Shown in pieces: positions 1 through 9,022 of a stretch of DNA of 64,000 nucleotides. The DNA lies in contig NZ_CP129104.1 in assembly GCF_030406605.1 (NCBI RefSeq), positions 1,690,552-1,754,551 on the forward strand, read 5' to 3'. Positions within the stretch are counted from its first letter, which is position 1. Each line of letters begins with the position of its first letter. The notes below the pieces were generated by a model, which was given only the letters and a program-made list of their open reading frames with translations, did not search any database and was not told where the DNA came from. This DNA is from Curtobacterium sp. 458 (GTDB taxonomy: Bacteria > Actinomycetota > Actinomycetes > Actinomycetales > Microbacteriaceae). A program made the position numbers and the translations under genes.

Positions 1-69
1 GACGAGGACGGCGGCCAGGCCGAGGACCAGCAGGATGATGCGGTTCAGGGTGCGGTTGCTCTTGGTCAT
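1..69 (-). CDS. amaP: AmaP-like alkaline shock membrane anchor (N-terminal fragment)
   Basis: Only the first 23 codons are inside the window; the gene runs off the left edge. The fragment starts with a short basic segment (MTKSNRTLNR) followed by a Leu/Ile/Val/Ala run that looks like the first membrane helix. It overlaps the upstream gene by ATGA, so it is the last visible member of the Asp23 cluster. In actinobacterial Asp23 clusters this position is usually held by AmaP, which anchors Asp23 to the membrane. The assignment is based on gene order plus the N-terminal pattern; the conserved body of the protein is not visible. Confidence 0.55.
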   Translation of the reverse strand, partial: MTKSNRTLNRIILLVLGLAAVLV

Positions 70-641
70 GCCAACGTTCCCTTCTCCTCCACACGGACCT
101 TCACACGCTTGCCGAACCGCTCATCGAGACGACCGAGCCGTTCCTCGACCGCGGACCGGACCGAGGCCTCGTCGACCGGGACACCGGTGACGGGCACGAC
201 GCGGACCTCGGTGCTCCGGCCGCGGGCGGTCGCAGAGGTGTTGTCCTCGGGGACGCCGGCGGCGAGTCCGGCGGCGTTCGCTGCCGTGGACGCGAGGATG
301 CGGGTGTCGATGACCACTGCGCCCCGGTCGTGCTCGACCGCTGACCGGTGCTGCCGGCCGGGCTTGAGGGCCAGGACGATCAGCACGACGCCCAGGACCA
401 CGAGGACGACCGCGACGACCTCGACGATCGTCACGAACGCGGCGTCGGGCTTGAGCGCGGCGTCGACGACCGTCTGCGGGTCCGCCAACAGCGGCGCCGC
501 ACCGACGGCCTTGAGGACCGACTCGGTGCCGATCCACGCCGCCACGAGGACGAGCACCACGAGCGCGACCGACACCGCGGTGGAACGGGACGGGTGCACG
601 CTCCGGCGACGGATCCGTCGTTCGACCGAACCGTTGCTCAT
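66..641 (-). CDS. DUF6286-type membrane protein of the Asp23 cluster
   Basis: A 191-residue protein with two predicted membrane helices (about residues 20-43 and 66-93) and a soluble C-terminal half (about 105-191) rich in Val, Arg and Glu that resembles the alpha/beta fold of Asp23-like domains. It has a good ribosome site (ctaggaggtcgtc before the ATG) and starts 9 nt after the short Asp23-like gene. Proteins of this size and layout are annotated DUF6286 and sit in actinobacterial Asp23/AmaP clusters; their role is probably envelope-stress related membrane scaffolding, but no biochemical function is established. The family name is from recall of gene neighbourhoods, not from a search. Confidence 0.6.
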   Translation of the reverse strand: MSNGSVERRIRRRSVHPSRSTAVSVALVVLVLVAAWIGTESVLKAVGAAPLLADPQTVVDAALKPDAAFVTIVEVVAVVLVVLGVVLIVLALKPGRQHRSAVEHDRGAVVIDTRILASTAANAAGLAAGVPEDNTSATARGRSTEVRVVPVTGVPVDEASVRSAVEERLGRLDERFGKRVKVRVEEKGTLA

Positions 642-650
642 GACGACCTC

Positions 651-965
651 CTAGCGGACACGGCCGTCGTGCTCGCGCACGATGCCGGTGAGTTCGATGT
701 GGGTGGAGCCGACGCGTCGGCCGGTGAGGGCCGCCACGCGGTCGCGGATGTCACCGGCAGCGCGGCCGGTGGCGGTGACGAGGTCGTCCTGCGCGCGGAC
801 GGGGCTCTCGACGTCGATCGTCAGGGCCCCGGCCGCGTCGCCGAGTCCGACCCGGACCCGCTTGGCGGGGGCGCCGAGCCGTTCGGCTGCGACGGCCCGC
901 GCGAGCGAGTTCAGAGCCCGGGCGGTGACCTCGACGCGGCCGGGCACGCCCGGGCCGGCGGTCAC
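651..965 (-). CDS. Short Asp23/Gls24-like protein
   Basis: A 104-residue soluble protein starting at a GTG that overlaps the previous stop by 4 nt (GTGA). The pattern of alternating Val/Leu strands (ALTIDVESPV, THIELTGIV) and an amphipathic helix in between (about residues 63-85) fits a compact Asp23-like domain. It lies between the DUF2273-like gene and the DUF6286-type gene, so it is translationally coupled to the cluster. No catalytic motif is visible; it may pair with the main Asp23 protein. Function is inferred from context only. Confidence 0.5.
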   Translation of the reverse strand: MTAGPGVPGRVEVTARALNSLARAVAAERLGAPAKRVRVGLGDAAGALTIDVESPVRAQDDLVTATGRAAGDIRDRVAALTGRRVGSTHIELTGIVREHDGRVR

Positions 966-1153
966 CGGGAGCTCCGACGTCCGGTCAGCACGTCGGTCAG
1001 GGCACCGCGGTCGATCTTGCCCGAGCTGATCGCGGCCACGAGGGCCCCGATCGCACCGAACACGATCACGAGCACGAAGCCCCAGAATCCGAACTGGAGT
1101 GCGACGACGGCGAGGATGGCGCCGATCAGTGCGCCGACGAGTGTGTTACTCAA
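962..1153 (-). CDS. DUF2273-like small membrane protein
   Basis: A 63-residue protein that is mostly two hydrophobic helices (about residues 4-22 and 24-43) with a basic tail ending RRSSR. Size and position next to asp23 match the DUF2273 small integral membrane proteins found in Asp23 operons. The start is a TTG codon: TTGAGTAA overlaps the asp23 stop by 8 nt, and an AAGGAG ribosome site sits 7 nt upstream, which supports TTG over any later codon. It probably helps place Asp23 at the membrane. Confidence 0.6.
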   Translation of the reverse strand: MSNTLVGALIGAILAVVALQFGFWGFVLVIVFGAIGALVAAISSGKIDRGALTDVLTGRRSSR

Positions 1154-1595
1154 CGCGGGACTCCTTCTTCTCGTCGTCGTTGTCGTCGTCGCCCGGGATG
1201 TAGACGTCCTGGACGGTCACGTTGACCTCGGCGACCTCCATGCCGACGATCTGCTCGAGGGCCCGTGCCACACCGGAGCGGACGCCGTCGGCGACCTGCT
1301 GGAGGGCGACCGGGTACTCGGCGACGATCACGACGTCAGCGGCGACCTGCTTCTCGCCGACCTCGACCTTGACGCCCTGGCCGAAGTCGCGCTGGCCGAT
1401 CGCGTCGCGGATCGCACCGATCGCGCGGGCCGCACCGGTGCCGAGCGAGTGGACGCCGTTGACCTCGCGGGCGGCGATGCCGGCGACCTTCGCGACGACG
1501 GTGTCGTCGATGACGGTCTTGCCCGAGGCGCTGGACGAGCCCGCTGCGGCGGTGCGCGGCGTGGTGGTGGTCGAGGTGGTCGTGGTGTCAGCCAT
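1146..1595 (-). CDS. Asp23/Gls24 family envelope stress response protein
   Basis: A 149-residue protein with a disordered Thr/Ala/Ser-rich head (residues 1-25) followed by the Asp23 domain (about 26-130): the conserved start of the domain (TVVAKVAGIAAREVNGVHSL) and the GVKVEVGEKQVAADVVIVAEY segment split by Val-rich strands are typical. The tail is acidic (GDDDNDDEKKE). Asp23 proteins are abundant, membrane-proximal proteins linked to cell-wall stress in Gram-positives. A GAAGGAG ribosome site precedes the ATG and the four downstream genes overlap or nearly touch it, so it is the likely first gene of the operon. Confidence 0.85.
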   Translation of the reverse strand: MADTTTTSTTTTPRTAAAGSSSASGKTVIDDTVVAKVAGIAAREVNGVHSLGTGAARAIGAIRDAIGQRDFGQGVKVEVGEKQVAADVVIVAEYPVALQQVADGVRSGVARALEQIVGMEVAEVNVTVQDVYIPGDDDNDDEKKESRVE

Positions 1596-1782
1596 GGTTG
1601 CTCCTTCCGTGTCCCGCCGGGCGTTCCCAGCGGTTGCTGTTCACGGATGAGACGGGGCACCACCGACCGTCGTCACGGCGGTCTGAGAGGAATCAGTGGA
1701 CTCCCAGGAAGGGTCGCGGAGCGCACTGGTTCCTGTACCCCGGCGACTGACGCGGATGACCGGGACGCGGGAAGCGGCTGCC

Positions 1783-2940
1783 TCAGTGCGTCCGGACTGC
1801 GGCCGGCTCCGGAGCCTTCCGTCGCCGGACCGCGGCGACGTAAGCGCTCGGCGTCGTTCCGTGTTCGGCCTGGAACAGCTGCTGGAGTCGACGCGGTCGG
1901 ACACCGGCGGCCTCGGCGATCCGGGACACCGTCAGGCGGTCGTCGACGTGCTGCTCGATGAACGCGACCGCGAGCCGGAGTCGCGCGTTCGACCGGTCAC
2001 GGAGCGTCGCCGCAGGGTCCTCGCCGAAGCGCTCCCGGTAGTCGCGTGCGAACCGCCCCGGGTTGGTGAAGCCCCAGCGGGCGGACACGGCCGAGACGGT
2101 CTGGTCATCGCCCTGGAGCAGCTCGTCCCGGACCCGGTCGAGTCGGTGGTCGCGGAGGAACCGGCGTGGACTCGTGCCCATCGTGCGGGCGAACACCTCC
2201 TGGAGGCCGCGTTCGCTCAGCCCGCAGGACGCCGCGATGCGGGCGACGGACGGACGTTCGGCGCCGTGCTCCTCGATGAAGCGCACGGCGTCCCGCAGCC
2301 GGTTCGCCACCGGCACGTCGTCCCCGCGGTTCCGGATCGGGAACGTGTCGAGCACCACGGTCGCCAGCCGGCGGTTGAGGGCCGTCCGCATGGGCCCGGT
2401 CACGCGCTCGTCCAGGAGGGAGCACTGCAGTTCGCGGAGCAGCCGACGGAGTGGCTCACGTCGTGCGATCGCCTCGTCCTGCTGCTCGAAGAGCAGCGGG
2501 CCTTCGGGCAGCCGGAAGCCGAGCTGCCGTCCGACCTCCCGGAGGAACGAGTCAGCGACGTGGATGCCGTGGTAGATCGTGCCGGACGACTCGAAGCGGT
2601 ACGCCTCGGACGCGGACGCGATGTACGGCGTTCCCGGTCGGACGACCCGCGTCCGGTCCGGGAAGTGCATCTCGAGCTCGCCCTCGGTCAGCCAGAACAC
2701 CACGTGGTCGGTCCGCGGCCCGATCACCCCGCCACGGCGGCCACCGAGGGCCCGCATCGAGCGGAGGGTGAGGTCGTCGTCACCGACGACCGTGTACTCG
2801 TAGCGGGTGTCCGGCGTCGCGTAGGTCTCGCTCGCGAACTGCCGCCCGGCGTACTCGGACGTGAAGATCGTGCCGTAGTCCGTGCCGTCATCGTGCGTGT
2901 ACCGCGCTTTCCGGAACCCGTTGGACGACGCGGTGCTCAT
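1783..2940 (-). CDS. AraC family regulator with an extra half DNA-binding domain
   Basis: A 385-residue transcription factor. Residues about 25-200 look like an AraC-binding-like ligand/sensor region (cupin-like strands around 75-115). Residues about 215-313 form a complete AraC-type double helix-turn-helix (VARIAASCGLSERGLQEVF, then TVSAVSARWGFTNPGRFARD). Unusually, residues about 321-373 repeat the first half of such a domain (VSRIAEAAGVRPRRLQQLF ... GTTPSAYV), giving one and a half DNA-binding units. It is divergent from the copper operon but nothing ties it to copper. Targets are unknown. Confidence 0.8.
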   Translation of the reverse strand: MSTASSNGFRKARYTHDDGTDYGTIFTSEYAGRQFASETYATPDTRYEYTVVGDDDLTLRSMRALGGRRGGVIGPRTDHVVFWLTEGELEMHFPDRTRVVRPGTPYIASASEAYRFESSGTIYHGIHVADSFLREVGRQLGFRLPEGPLLFEQQDEAIARREPLRRLLRELQCSLLDERVTGPMRTALNRRLATVVLDTFPIRNRGDDVPVANRLRDAVRFIEEHGAERPSVARIAASCGLSERGLQEVFARTMGTSPRRFLRDHRLDRVRDELLQGDDQTVSAVSARWGFTNPGRFARDYRERFGEDPAATLRDRSNARLRLAVAFIEQHVDDRLTVSRIAEAAGVRPRRLQQLFQAEHGTTPSAYVAAVRRRKAPEPAAVRTH

Positions 2941-3059
2941 GGGGACTGCTTACACGATCGGGGTGGACAACCGGCCCCCCGACGGGCGTGACTCGATCCG
3001 TGGGAGCCGACCCGTGCCTCCCGTCCGGGTGTCGTGCCCGGCGACCGGGTGACCCGGAA

Positions 3060-3074
3060 TACCCCAGGGGGGTA
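3060..3074 (+). promoter_or_regulatory. CsoR operator
   Basis: A perfect inverted repeat TACCCC-AGG-GGGGTA lies 26 bp before the csoR start codon. It matches the known GC-rich CsoR recognition pattern (a G-tract/C-tract palindrome flanked by TA). It would allow copper-free CsoR to repress the csoR-copZ-copA operon. Confidence 0.85.
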
Positions 3075-3099
3075 CCCTGTTGTCGTGGACGGAGGAACC

Positions 3100-3402
3100 A
3101 TGCACGAGGACACGCACGCGCACGTCGGGTACATCGGCGACAAGGACGACCTGCTCAAGCGGCTCCGCCGCGCCGAGGGCCAGGTGCGCGGCATCGCGCG
3201 CATGGTCGAGGACGAGACGTACTGCATCGACGTCCTCACCCAGATCTCCGCGGCGAACCGTGCGCTCGAACGGGTGGCACTCTCGCTGCTCGAGGACCAC
3301 CTCAAGCACTGCGTCGCCGAGGCCGTCGCCGAGGGCGGCGACGCCGCCGACCAGAAGGTGCGCGAGGCGAGCGACGCGATCGCCCGCCTCGTGCGCTCCT
3401 GA
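3100..3402 (+). CDS. csoR: Copper-sensing repressor CsoR
   Basis: A 100-residue all-helical metal sensor of the CsoR/RcnR family. The Cu(I) ligand set Cys42, His67 and Cys71 is present with the same spacing (25 and 4) as in the characterised Mycobacterium tuberculosis CsoR. The family-typical [19 protein letters not shown] segment is at residues 17-35. The start was set at the ATG 3 nt after a GGAGGAA ribosome site; earlier codons would run into the operator. It is the first gene of csoR-copZ-copA and should derepress it when it binds Cu(I). Confidence 0.93.
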   Translation: MHEDTHAHVGYIGDKDDLLKRLRRAEGQVRGIARMVEDETYCIDVLTQISAANRALERVALSLLEDHLKHCVAEAVAEGGDAADQKVREASDAIARLVRS

Positions 3403-3431
3403 ACCGACCGAACCCGATGGAGGGAACCAGC

Positions 3432-3650
3432 ATGACCACCGAGACCCTGCTCGTCACCGGCATGACCTGCGAGCACTGCGTGATGAGCGTCACCGAGGAA
3501 CTGTCCGAGGTCGACGGCGTCCAGGGCGTCGAGGTCGACCTCGTGCCCGGCGGCTCGTCGACCGTCACGGTCACCTCGGACGCGCCCGTCGACGACGACG
3601 TCCTCTGCAGCGCAGTCGCGGAAGCGGGGTACGAGGTCGTGCGGTCGTGA
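3432..3650 (+). CDS. copZ: Copper chaperone CopZ
   Basis: A 72-residue single heavy-metal-associated domain with the Cu(I) site GMTCEHC (residues 10-16; Cys13 and Cys16). The length is that of a stand-alone CopZ. It binds Cu(I) in the cytosol and hands it to the CopA ATPase and to CsoR. A GGAGGGAA ribosome site precedes the ATG. The stop codon overlaps the copA GTG start, so the two proteins are translationally coupled. Confidence 0.9.
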   Translation: MTTETLLVTGMTCEHCVMSVTEELSEVDGVQGVEVDLVPGGSSTVTVTSDAPVDDDVLCSAVAEAGYEVVRS

Positions 3651-5890
3651 GCGACGTCGAGCTCGACATCACGGGCATGACCTGCGCCTCGTGCGCGAAC
3701 CGCATCGAGCGGAAGCTCGGCAAGCTCCCCGGGGTCACGGCCACGGTGAACTACGCGACCGAGAAGGCGCAGGTGCGTGTCGAGGACGCCGCCGACGTCG
3801 ACGTCGACCGGCTCATCGCCACCGTCGCGTCGGCGGGGTACGGGGCGACGGTGCCGACTCCGCCTGCGGCATCCACGGACACACTTCGCCCGGACGACGA
3901 GACCACGCTGCTCCGTCGCCGGCTCGTGGTGTCGGCGGTGCTCGCGCTCCCGGTCGTCGTGCTCTCGATGGTGCCGGTCCTGCAGTTCCCGAACTGGCAG
4001 TGGGCGGCGCTCGCCCTCGCCGCGCCCGTGGCCGTCTGGGGCGCCCTGCCGTTCCACCGTGCCGCGTGGGTGAACGCGCGGCACGGTGCCGCGACGATGG
4101 ACACCCTCGTCAGCGTCGGCGTCGCCGCGGCCTTCCTGTGGTCGCTCTACGCGCTGTTCCTCGGCGACGCCGGGGTGCCCGGCATGCACATGGCGTTCTC
4201 GTGGTTCGCCGCCGATCCGGAGGGGACCGAGCTCTACCTCGAGGTCGCGTCCGCCGTGACGGTCTTCGTGCTCGCCGGGCGGTACATGGAGGCCCGCGCG
4301 AAGCGGGAGTCCGGGGCGGCGCTGCGGGCGCTGCTCGAGCTCGGAGCGAAGGACGCGTCCGTGCTCCGCGGTGGGGACGAGTCGCGCGTGCCGGTGTCGT
4401 CCCTCGTCGTCGGTGACGTGGTGGTCGTCCGGCCGGGCGAGCGCATCCCGAGCGACGGCGTCGTCCGGGCGGGGTCGTCGGCGGTCGACCTCAGCATGCT
4501 CACCGGCGAGGCGGTCCCGGTCGAGGTCCGGACCGGCGACCACGTCACCGGGGCGACCGTGAACGTCGGCGGCCGGCTCGAGGTGACGATCACCGCGGTC
4601 GGTGCCGAGACGGAGCTCGCCCGCATCGGACGGCTCGTCGAGGAGGCCCAGACCGGCAAGGCCGACGTGCAGCGGCTGGCCGACCGGGTGTCCGGGGTGT
4701 TCGTGCCCGTGGTCATCGGACTCGCACTGCTCGCGTTCGTCGGCTGGCTCGTCCTCGGTGGCTCCGTCACGGCCGCGTTCACGGCTGCGGTGGCGACGCT
4801 CATCATCGCCTGCCCGTGCGCGCTCGGACTCGCGACACCCACGGCCCTGCTCGTCGGGACCGGACGGGGATCGCAGCTCGGCATCCTGATCGGCGGTCCG
4901 GAGGTGCTCGAGCGCACCCGGACGGTCGACACGATCGTGCTCGACAAGACCGGGACGGTGACGACGGGTGCGATGACCGTGCGGGTCGTCGTGCCCGCGA
5001 ACGGCGCTGGACCCCGACCCCGACTCCGCGACGTCGACCTGCTCGCCCTGGCCGCCGCCGTCGAGGACGGCTCCGAGCACCCCGTTGCCCGGGCAGTGGT
5101 CGCTGCCGCACGGGACCGCGGTGTCGAGGTCGTCCGCGCCGTTGACTTCGTCGCGACCCCGGGTGCCGGTGTCCAGGCCGTCGTCGACGGCGACGCCGTG
5201 TTCGTCGGCGGCCTGGAATGGGTGCGCGACGCGTGGGCGGTCGACGTCCCGTCGGACACGGTGGACGCGGTCGCTCGTGCGGAGGCCGACGGAGCCACCG
5301 CCGTCGTGGTCGCGCGGAACGGCGCAGTCCTCGGCGTGGTCGTGGTCGGGGACACCGTGAAGGACGAGTCGGCGATCGCGGTCGAGCGCTTCCGCGCGCT
5401 CGGCCTGCACCCGGTGCTCCTCACGGGTGACAACGGCGGTGCCGCACGGGTGGTGGCCGACGCCGTGGGCATCGACGAGGTGCACGCCCGGGCGACCCCC
5501 GCGTCGAAGCTCGACACCGTGCGGCGGATGCAGGCCCAGGGCCGGGTCGTCGCGATGGTCGGCGACGGCGTGAACGACGCGGCAGCGCTCGCGGCGGCCG
5601 ACCTCGGCATCGCGATGGGTGCCGGGACGGACGCGGCGATCGCCGCGAGCGACATCACCGTGGTGAGCGGCCGGCTGACGGTCGTGGCGGACGCCGTCCG
5701 GTTGTCCCGCTCGACCCTGCGCACGATCAAGGGGAACCTGTTCTGGGCCTTCGCGTACAACGTGGCGGCGATCCCGCTCGCGATGGCGGGACTCCTGAAC
5801 CCGGTGCTCGCAGGGGCGGCGATGGCCTTCTCGTCGGTGTTCGTCGTCACCAACAGCCTGCGACTGCGGCGGTTCCGACCGACGGCCTGA
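3647..5890 (+). CDS. copA: Cu(I)-exporting P1B-type ATPase CopA
   Basis: A 747-residue copper-translocating P-type ATPase. Domains in order: one N-terminal metal-binding domain (GMTCASC at residues 10-16), membrane helices, actuator domain ([10 protein letters not shown]), the intramembrane CPC metal site (389-391), phosphorylation motif DKTGT (Asp433), the P1B-specific SEHP motif, hinge [10 protein letters not shown] (from 639) and the two last helices. It pumps Cu(I) out of the cytosol. The GTG start overlaps the copZ stop (GTGA). Length and motifs are standard for CopA1-type exporters. Confidence 0.95.
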   Translation: MSDVELDITGMTCASCANRIERKLGKLPGVTATVNYATEKAQVRVEDAADVDVDRLIATVASAGYGATVPTPPAASTDTLRPDDETTLLRRRLVVSAVLALPVVVLSMVPVLQFPNWQWAALALAAPVAVWGALPFHRAAWVNARHGAATMDTLVSVGVAAAFLWSLYALFLGDAGVPGMHMAFSWFAADPEGTELYLEVASAVTVFVLAGRYMEARAKRESGAALRALLELGAKDASVLRGGDESRVPVSSLVVGDVVVVRPGERIPSDGVVRAGSSAVDLSMLTGEAVPVEVRTGDHVTGATVNVGGRLEVTITAVGAETELARIGRLVEEAQTGKADVQRLADRVSGVFVPVVIGLALLAFVGWLVLGGSVTAAFTAAVATLIIACPCALGLATPTALLVGTGRGSQLGILIGGPEVLERTRTVDTIVLDKTGTVTTGAMTVRVVVPANGAGPRPRLRDVDLLALAAAVEDGSEHPVARAVVAAARDRGVEVVRAVDFVATPGAGVQAVVDGDAVFVGGLEWVRDAWAVDVPSDTVDAVARAEADGATAVVVARNGAVLGVVVVGDTVKDESAIAVERFRALGLHPVLLTGDNGGAARVVADAVGIDEVHARATPASKLDTVRRMQAQGRVVAMVGDGVNDAAALAAADLGIAMGAGTDAAIAASDITVVSGRLTVVADAVRLSRSTLRTIKGNLFWAFAYNVAAIPLAMAGLLNPVLAGAAMAFSSVFVVTNSLRLRRFRPTA

Positions 5891-5951
5891 TGCTCGACGG
5901 CCTGATCCTCGACGGCCCGACGCTCGCCGGCTGCCGCGGCAGGATGGGCAC

Positions 5952-6962
5952 ATGCGTTCCCTGCCCGGAGTCCTCGGTACCGCAGCGCCCGTCCACGTCG
6001 CACCGATGGCCGGCGGCCCGAGCGCGCCCGGCCTCGTGGTCGCCGCAGCCAGCGCCGGGCACCTCGCGCAGCTCGCCGCCGGGTACCAGACGGTCGACGC
6101 CATGACCTCGCAGGTCGCGGCGGTCCGAGCAGCCGGCGTCGAGGCCTTCGGGGTGAACCTGTTCGTCCCGAACCCGGTCCCGATCGACCCGGAGGCGTAC
6201 GAGGCCTACCGCGCCGAGCTCGAGCACGAGGCCGGCCGGACGCTGCCGCCCCACCACGAGGACGACGACGCCTGGGCGGACAAGGTCGCGGCGCTCCTCG
6301 ACGACCCCGTCCCGGTCGTCTCGTTCACGTTCGGCCTGCCCGACAGGTCGGTCGTGCGGGCGTTCCGGCGTCGCGGCGTCGTCACGGTGCAGTCGGTGAC
6401 GGACCCCGTCGAGGCGGTCGCGGCAGCGGAGCGCGGCGTCGACGTCCTGCTCGTCCAGGGGGAGGCCGCCGGTGGGCACTCCGCCGTGCTCGATCCGCGG
6501 GTGCCCGTGCGGGCGGTGCCGCTCGTGGAGCTGGTCCGGTCCGTGGTGGCGGCGACGCCGCTGCCGGTCGTCGCGGCCGGCGGCATCGGCGGGGCGGAGG
6601 ACGTCGGCGAGCAGCTCGCGGCCGGAGCCTCGGCGGTCGCCGTGGGCACCGCCGTGCTGCGGACCGACGAGGCGGGGACGTCGTCGACCCACCGCGCAGC
6701 GCTCGCGGACGCGGCCTTCGACCGCACGGTGCTCACGCGGGCCTTCACGGGTCGTCCGGCCCGGGCCCTCGCGAACGCCTTCACCCGCGCGCACCCGGAC
6801 GCGCCGCTCGGCTACCCGGCGCTGCACCACCTCACGCGGCCGCTCCGGACCGACGCCGCCGCGAGCGGCGATCCGCACCGCCTGCACCTGTGGGCGGGTC
6901 GTGCCTGGCGGGCCGCGTCCGACGGTCCGGTCGCCGACGCCCTGGAGGCGCTGCTCGCCTGA
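5952..6962 (+). CDS. Nitronate monooxygenase family protein
   Basis: A 336-residue FMN-dependent TIM-barrel protein of the nitronate monooxygenase (2-nitropropane dioxygenase) family, which oxidises alkyl nitronates. Visible family features are the N-terminal APMAGG FMN-binding strand, VQGEAAGGHSAV in the middle (the AGGH segment carries the usual catalytic His) and the phosphate-binding VVAAGGIGGAEDV. The start has a CAGGAT hexamer 6 nt upstream instead of a ribosome site, so it may be leaderless. It follows copA by 61 bp and may be partly cotranscribed, but has no clear copper link. Confidence 0.85.
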   Translation: MRSLPGVLGTAAPVHVAPMAGGPSAPGLVVAAASAGHLAQLAAGYQTVDAMTSQVAAVRAAGVEAFGVNLFVPNPVPIDPEAYEAYRAELEHEAGRTLPPHHEDDDAWADKVAALLDDPVPVVSFTFGLPDRSVVRAFRRRGVVTVQSVTDPVEAVAAAERGVDVLLVQGEAAGGHSAVLDPRVPVRAVPLVELVRSVVAATPLPVVAAGGIGGAEDVGEQLAAGASAVAVGTAVLRTDEAGTSSTHRAALADAAFDRTVLTRAFTGRPARALANAFTRAHPDAPLGYPALHHLTRPLRTDAAASGDPHRLHLWAGRAWRAASDGPVADALEALLA

Positions 6963-7082
6963 CCCGGGCACGCTGCGGGCGCCGAGGTGGTCCGGATCCG
7001 GCACCTGTCCTGCACCGGCGGGGCCCGGCGAGGGTCCGTCCACAGCGAACGCGGACTGTGCGCGGGCGCACCGCGACGGCAC

Positions 7083-7088
7083 TACGCT
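7083..7088 (+). promoter_or_regulatory. Probable -10 element of pgi
   Basis: TACGCT, the hexamer seen upstream of many genes in this window, lies 72 bp before the pgi start and gives an untranslated leader of about 65 nt. No convincing -35 box could be assigned. Confidence 0.5.
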
Positions 7089-7160
7089 CGAACGTGGTCC
7101 GCGACGCAGTGCTGCGGTGACCGGCGGACTGTGTTCCCACGTGATCCAGGAGGACCCCTC

Positions 7161-8867
7161 GTGACCGAATCCGCTCCCGTCGACCCCACATCGACCGACG
7201 GCTGGAAGAAGCTCGCCGCCATCGCCGACGGCTTCACCCCGGACCTGCGTGGGTGGTTCGACAGCGACCCCGAGCGTGCTGCGAAGTACACGTTCCAGGC
7301 CGCCGACCTCACCGTCGACCTGTCCAAGGGCCTCGTGACCGAGGAGATCCTCGCCGACCTGCTGCAGGTCGCCGAGGACACCGGCGTCGCCGAGCGCTTC
7401 CGCGCGATGCTCGCCGGTGAGCACATCAACGTCACCGAGGACCGCGCCGTCCTTCACACGGCGCTCCGTCGCCCGGCCGGAGCCTCCCCGGCGCTCGTCG
7501 TCGACGGGCAGGACGTCGACGCCGACGTGCACGCGACGCTCGACAAGGTCTACGCGTTCGCCGAGCAGATCCGCTCCGGCGCCTGGACCGGCGTGACCGG
7601 CAAGCGGATCGAGACCGTCGTCAACATCGGGATCGGCGGCTCCGACCTCGGGCCGGTCATGGTCTACGAGGCCCTCAAGCCGTACGTGCAGCAGGGGCTC
7701 GAGGCCCGCTTCGTCTCGAACATCGACCCGGCCGACATCTACGAGAAGACCGCCGACCTCGACCCCGAGACGACGCTCTTCATCGTCGCGTCGAAGACCT
7801 TCGGCACGCTCGAGACCCTGACGAACGCCCGGCTCGCACGCCAGTGGCTCTGGGAGCGTCTCGGGCTCACCGACGGCTCCGACGAGGACAAGGCGAACGC
7901 GGTCGCGAAGCATTTCGTCGCCGTCTCGACCGCCCTCGACAAGGTCGCCGCGTTCGGCATCGACCCGGAGAACGCCTTCGGCTTCTGGGACTGGGTGGGC
8001 GGCCGCTACTCGGTCGACTCCGCGATCGGCACCGCCGTGGTCGTCGCGATCGGCAAGGAGAACTGGGAGCAGTTCCTCGCCGGGTTCCACGCGATCGACG
8101 AGCACGTCCGCACGACCCCGCTCGAGCAGAACGTCCCCGTCCTGATGGGGCTGCTCAACGTCTGGTACTCGAACTTCCTCGGTGCCCAGAGCCACGCGGT
8201 GCTGCCGTACACGCAGTACCTGCACCGCTTCCCGGCCTACCTGCAGCAGCTCACCATGGAGTCGAACGGCAAGCGCGTCCGCTGGGACGGCAGCCCGGTG
8301 ACGACCTCCACCGGTGAGGTCTTCTGGGGCGAGCCCGGCACGAACGGCCAGCACGCGTTCTACCAGCTCATCCACCAGGGCACGAACCTCGTCCCGGCAG
8401 ACTTCATCACGATCGCGAACCCGCCGCGTCCCTTCACGGACGAGACCGGCGACGGCAAGGGCGTCCAGCCGGGCACCGACGTGCACACCCTGTTCCTCGC
8501 GAACTTCTTCGCGCAGACCAAGGCGCTCGCGTTCGGCAAGACCGCCGACGAGGTCCGCGCCGAGGGCACCACGGACGAGGGGATCGTCGCCGCGCGCACG
8601 TTCCCGGGCAACAAGCCGACCGCGTCGATCCTCGCGCCGGAACTCACCCCGAGCGTCCTCGGGCAGCTCATCGCGCTGTACGAGCACATCGTGTTCACCG
8701 AGGGCACCATCTGGGGCATCGACTCGTTCGACCAGTGGGGCGTGGAGCTCGGCAAGCAGCTGGCGCTGCAGGTCACCCCGGCCGTGGAAGGCGACCGCGA
8801 CGCGCTCGACGCGCAGGACTCCTCGACCAAGGCGCTCATCGCGAAGTACCTGGAGCTGCGGAAGTAG
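7161..8867 (+). CDS. pgi: Glucose-6-phosphate isomerase
   Basis: A 568-residue phosphoglucose isomerase, interconverting glucose-6-phosphate and fructose-6-phosphate in glycolysis and gluconeogenesis. The length fits the family (about 550). Visible signatures are [16 protein letters not shown] (phosphate-binding), [18 protein letters not shown], the SNGKRV segment, and [15 protein letters not shown] with the active-site His. The GTG start lies 7 nt after CCAGGAGG; upstream in-frame codons lack a ribosome site. It stands alone on the plus strand. Confidence 0.95.
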   Translation: MTESAPVDPTSTDGWKKLAAIADGFTPDLRGWFDSDPERAAKYTFQAADLTVDLSKGLVTEEILADLLQVAEDTGVAERFRAMLAGEHINVTEDRAVLHTALRRPAGASPALVVDGQDVDADVHATLDKVYAFAEQIRSGAWTGVTGKRIETVVNIGIGGSDLGPVMVYEALKPYVQQGLEARFVSNIDPADIYEKTADLDPETTLFIVASKTFGTLETLTNARLARQWLWERLGLTDGSDEDKANAVAKHFVAVSTALDKVAAFGIDPENAFGFWDWVGGRYSVDSAIGTAVVVAIGKENWEQFLAGFHAIDEHVRTTPLEQNVPVLMGLLNVWYSNFLGAQSHAVLPYTQYLHRFPAYLQQLTMESNGKRVRWDGSPVTTSTGEVFWGEPGTNGQHAFYQLIHQGTNLVPADFITIANPPRPFTDETGDGKGVQPGTDVHTLFLANFFAQTKALAFGKTADEVRAEGTTDEGIVAARTFPGNKPTASILAPELTPSVLGQLIALYEHIVFTEGTIWGIDSFDQWGVELGKQLALQVTPAVEGDRDALDAQDSSTKALIAKYLELRK

Positions 8868-8882
8868 CACGCGACCGGACAG

Positions 8883-8983
8883 CAGACGGGCGCACCCCGC
8901 TCGGCGGCGACGCGAAGCGTCGTGCGGGGTGCGCCGAGCGAGCCTGCGAGCGAGGGGCGGATCCGCCACGGGCCTCCCGTCTG
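8883..8983. terminator. Nested hairpin between pgi and the lipoprotein gene
   Basis: An outer pair CAGACGGG (8883-8890) / CCCGTCTG (8976-8983) encloses an inner stem GGCGCACCCCGC (8889-8900) / GCGGGGTGCGCC (8924-8935). The right half carries the GGCCTCCCGTC core seen in other intergenic hairpins here. It separates two convergent genes and so may terminate transcription from both sides. Confidence 0.55.
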
Positions 8984-9002
8984 CACGCACGCACGCACGC
9001 AC
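8983..9002. repeat. GCAC tetranucleotide repeat
   Basis: Five perfect tandem copies of GCAC lie in the 155-bp gap between convergent genes, directly after the terminator-like hairpin and 20 bp past the end of the lipoprotein gene. No function is evident. Confidence 0.8.
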
Positions 9003-9022
9003 GTACGGCGCGCGCGAGCGCG

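Noticed and set aside
1662..1682. Possible terminator ACCGaCCGT-cgtc-ACGGcGGT after the AraC gene
   Set aside because: The stem is short with an internal mismatch and lies about 100 bp past the stop codon, so it is not clearly better than chance at this GC content.
3302..6103. A 933-codon minus-strand frame opposite copA
   Set aside because: The plus strand has complete CopZ and CopA motifs; the antisense product is His/Asp/Arg-rich with no family match.
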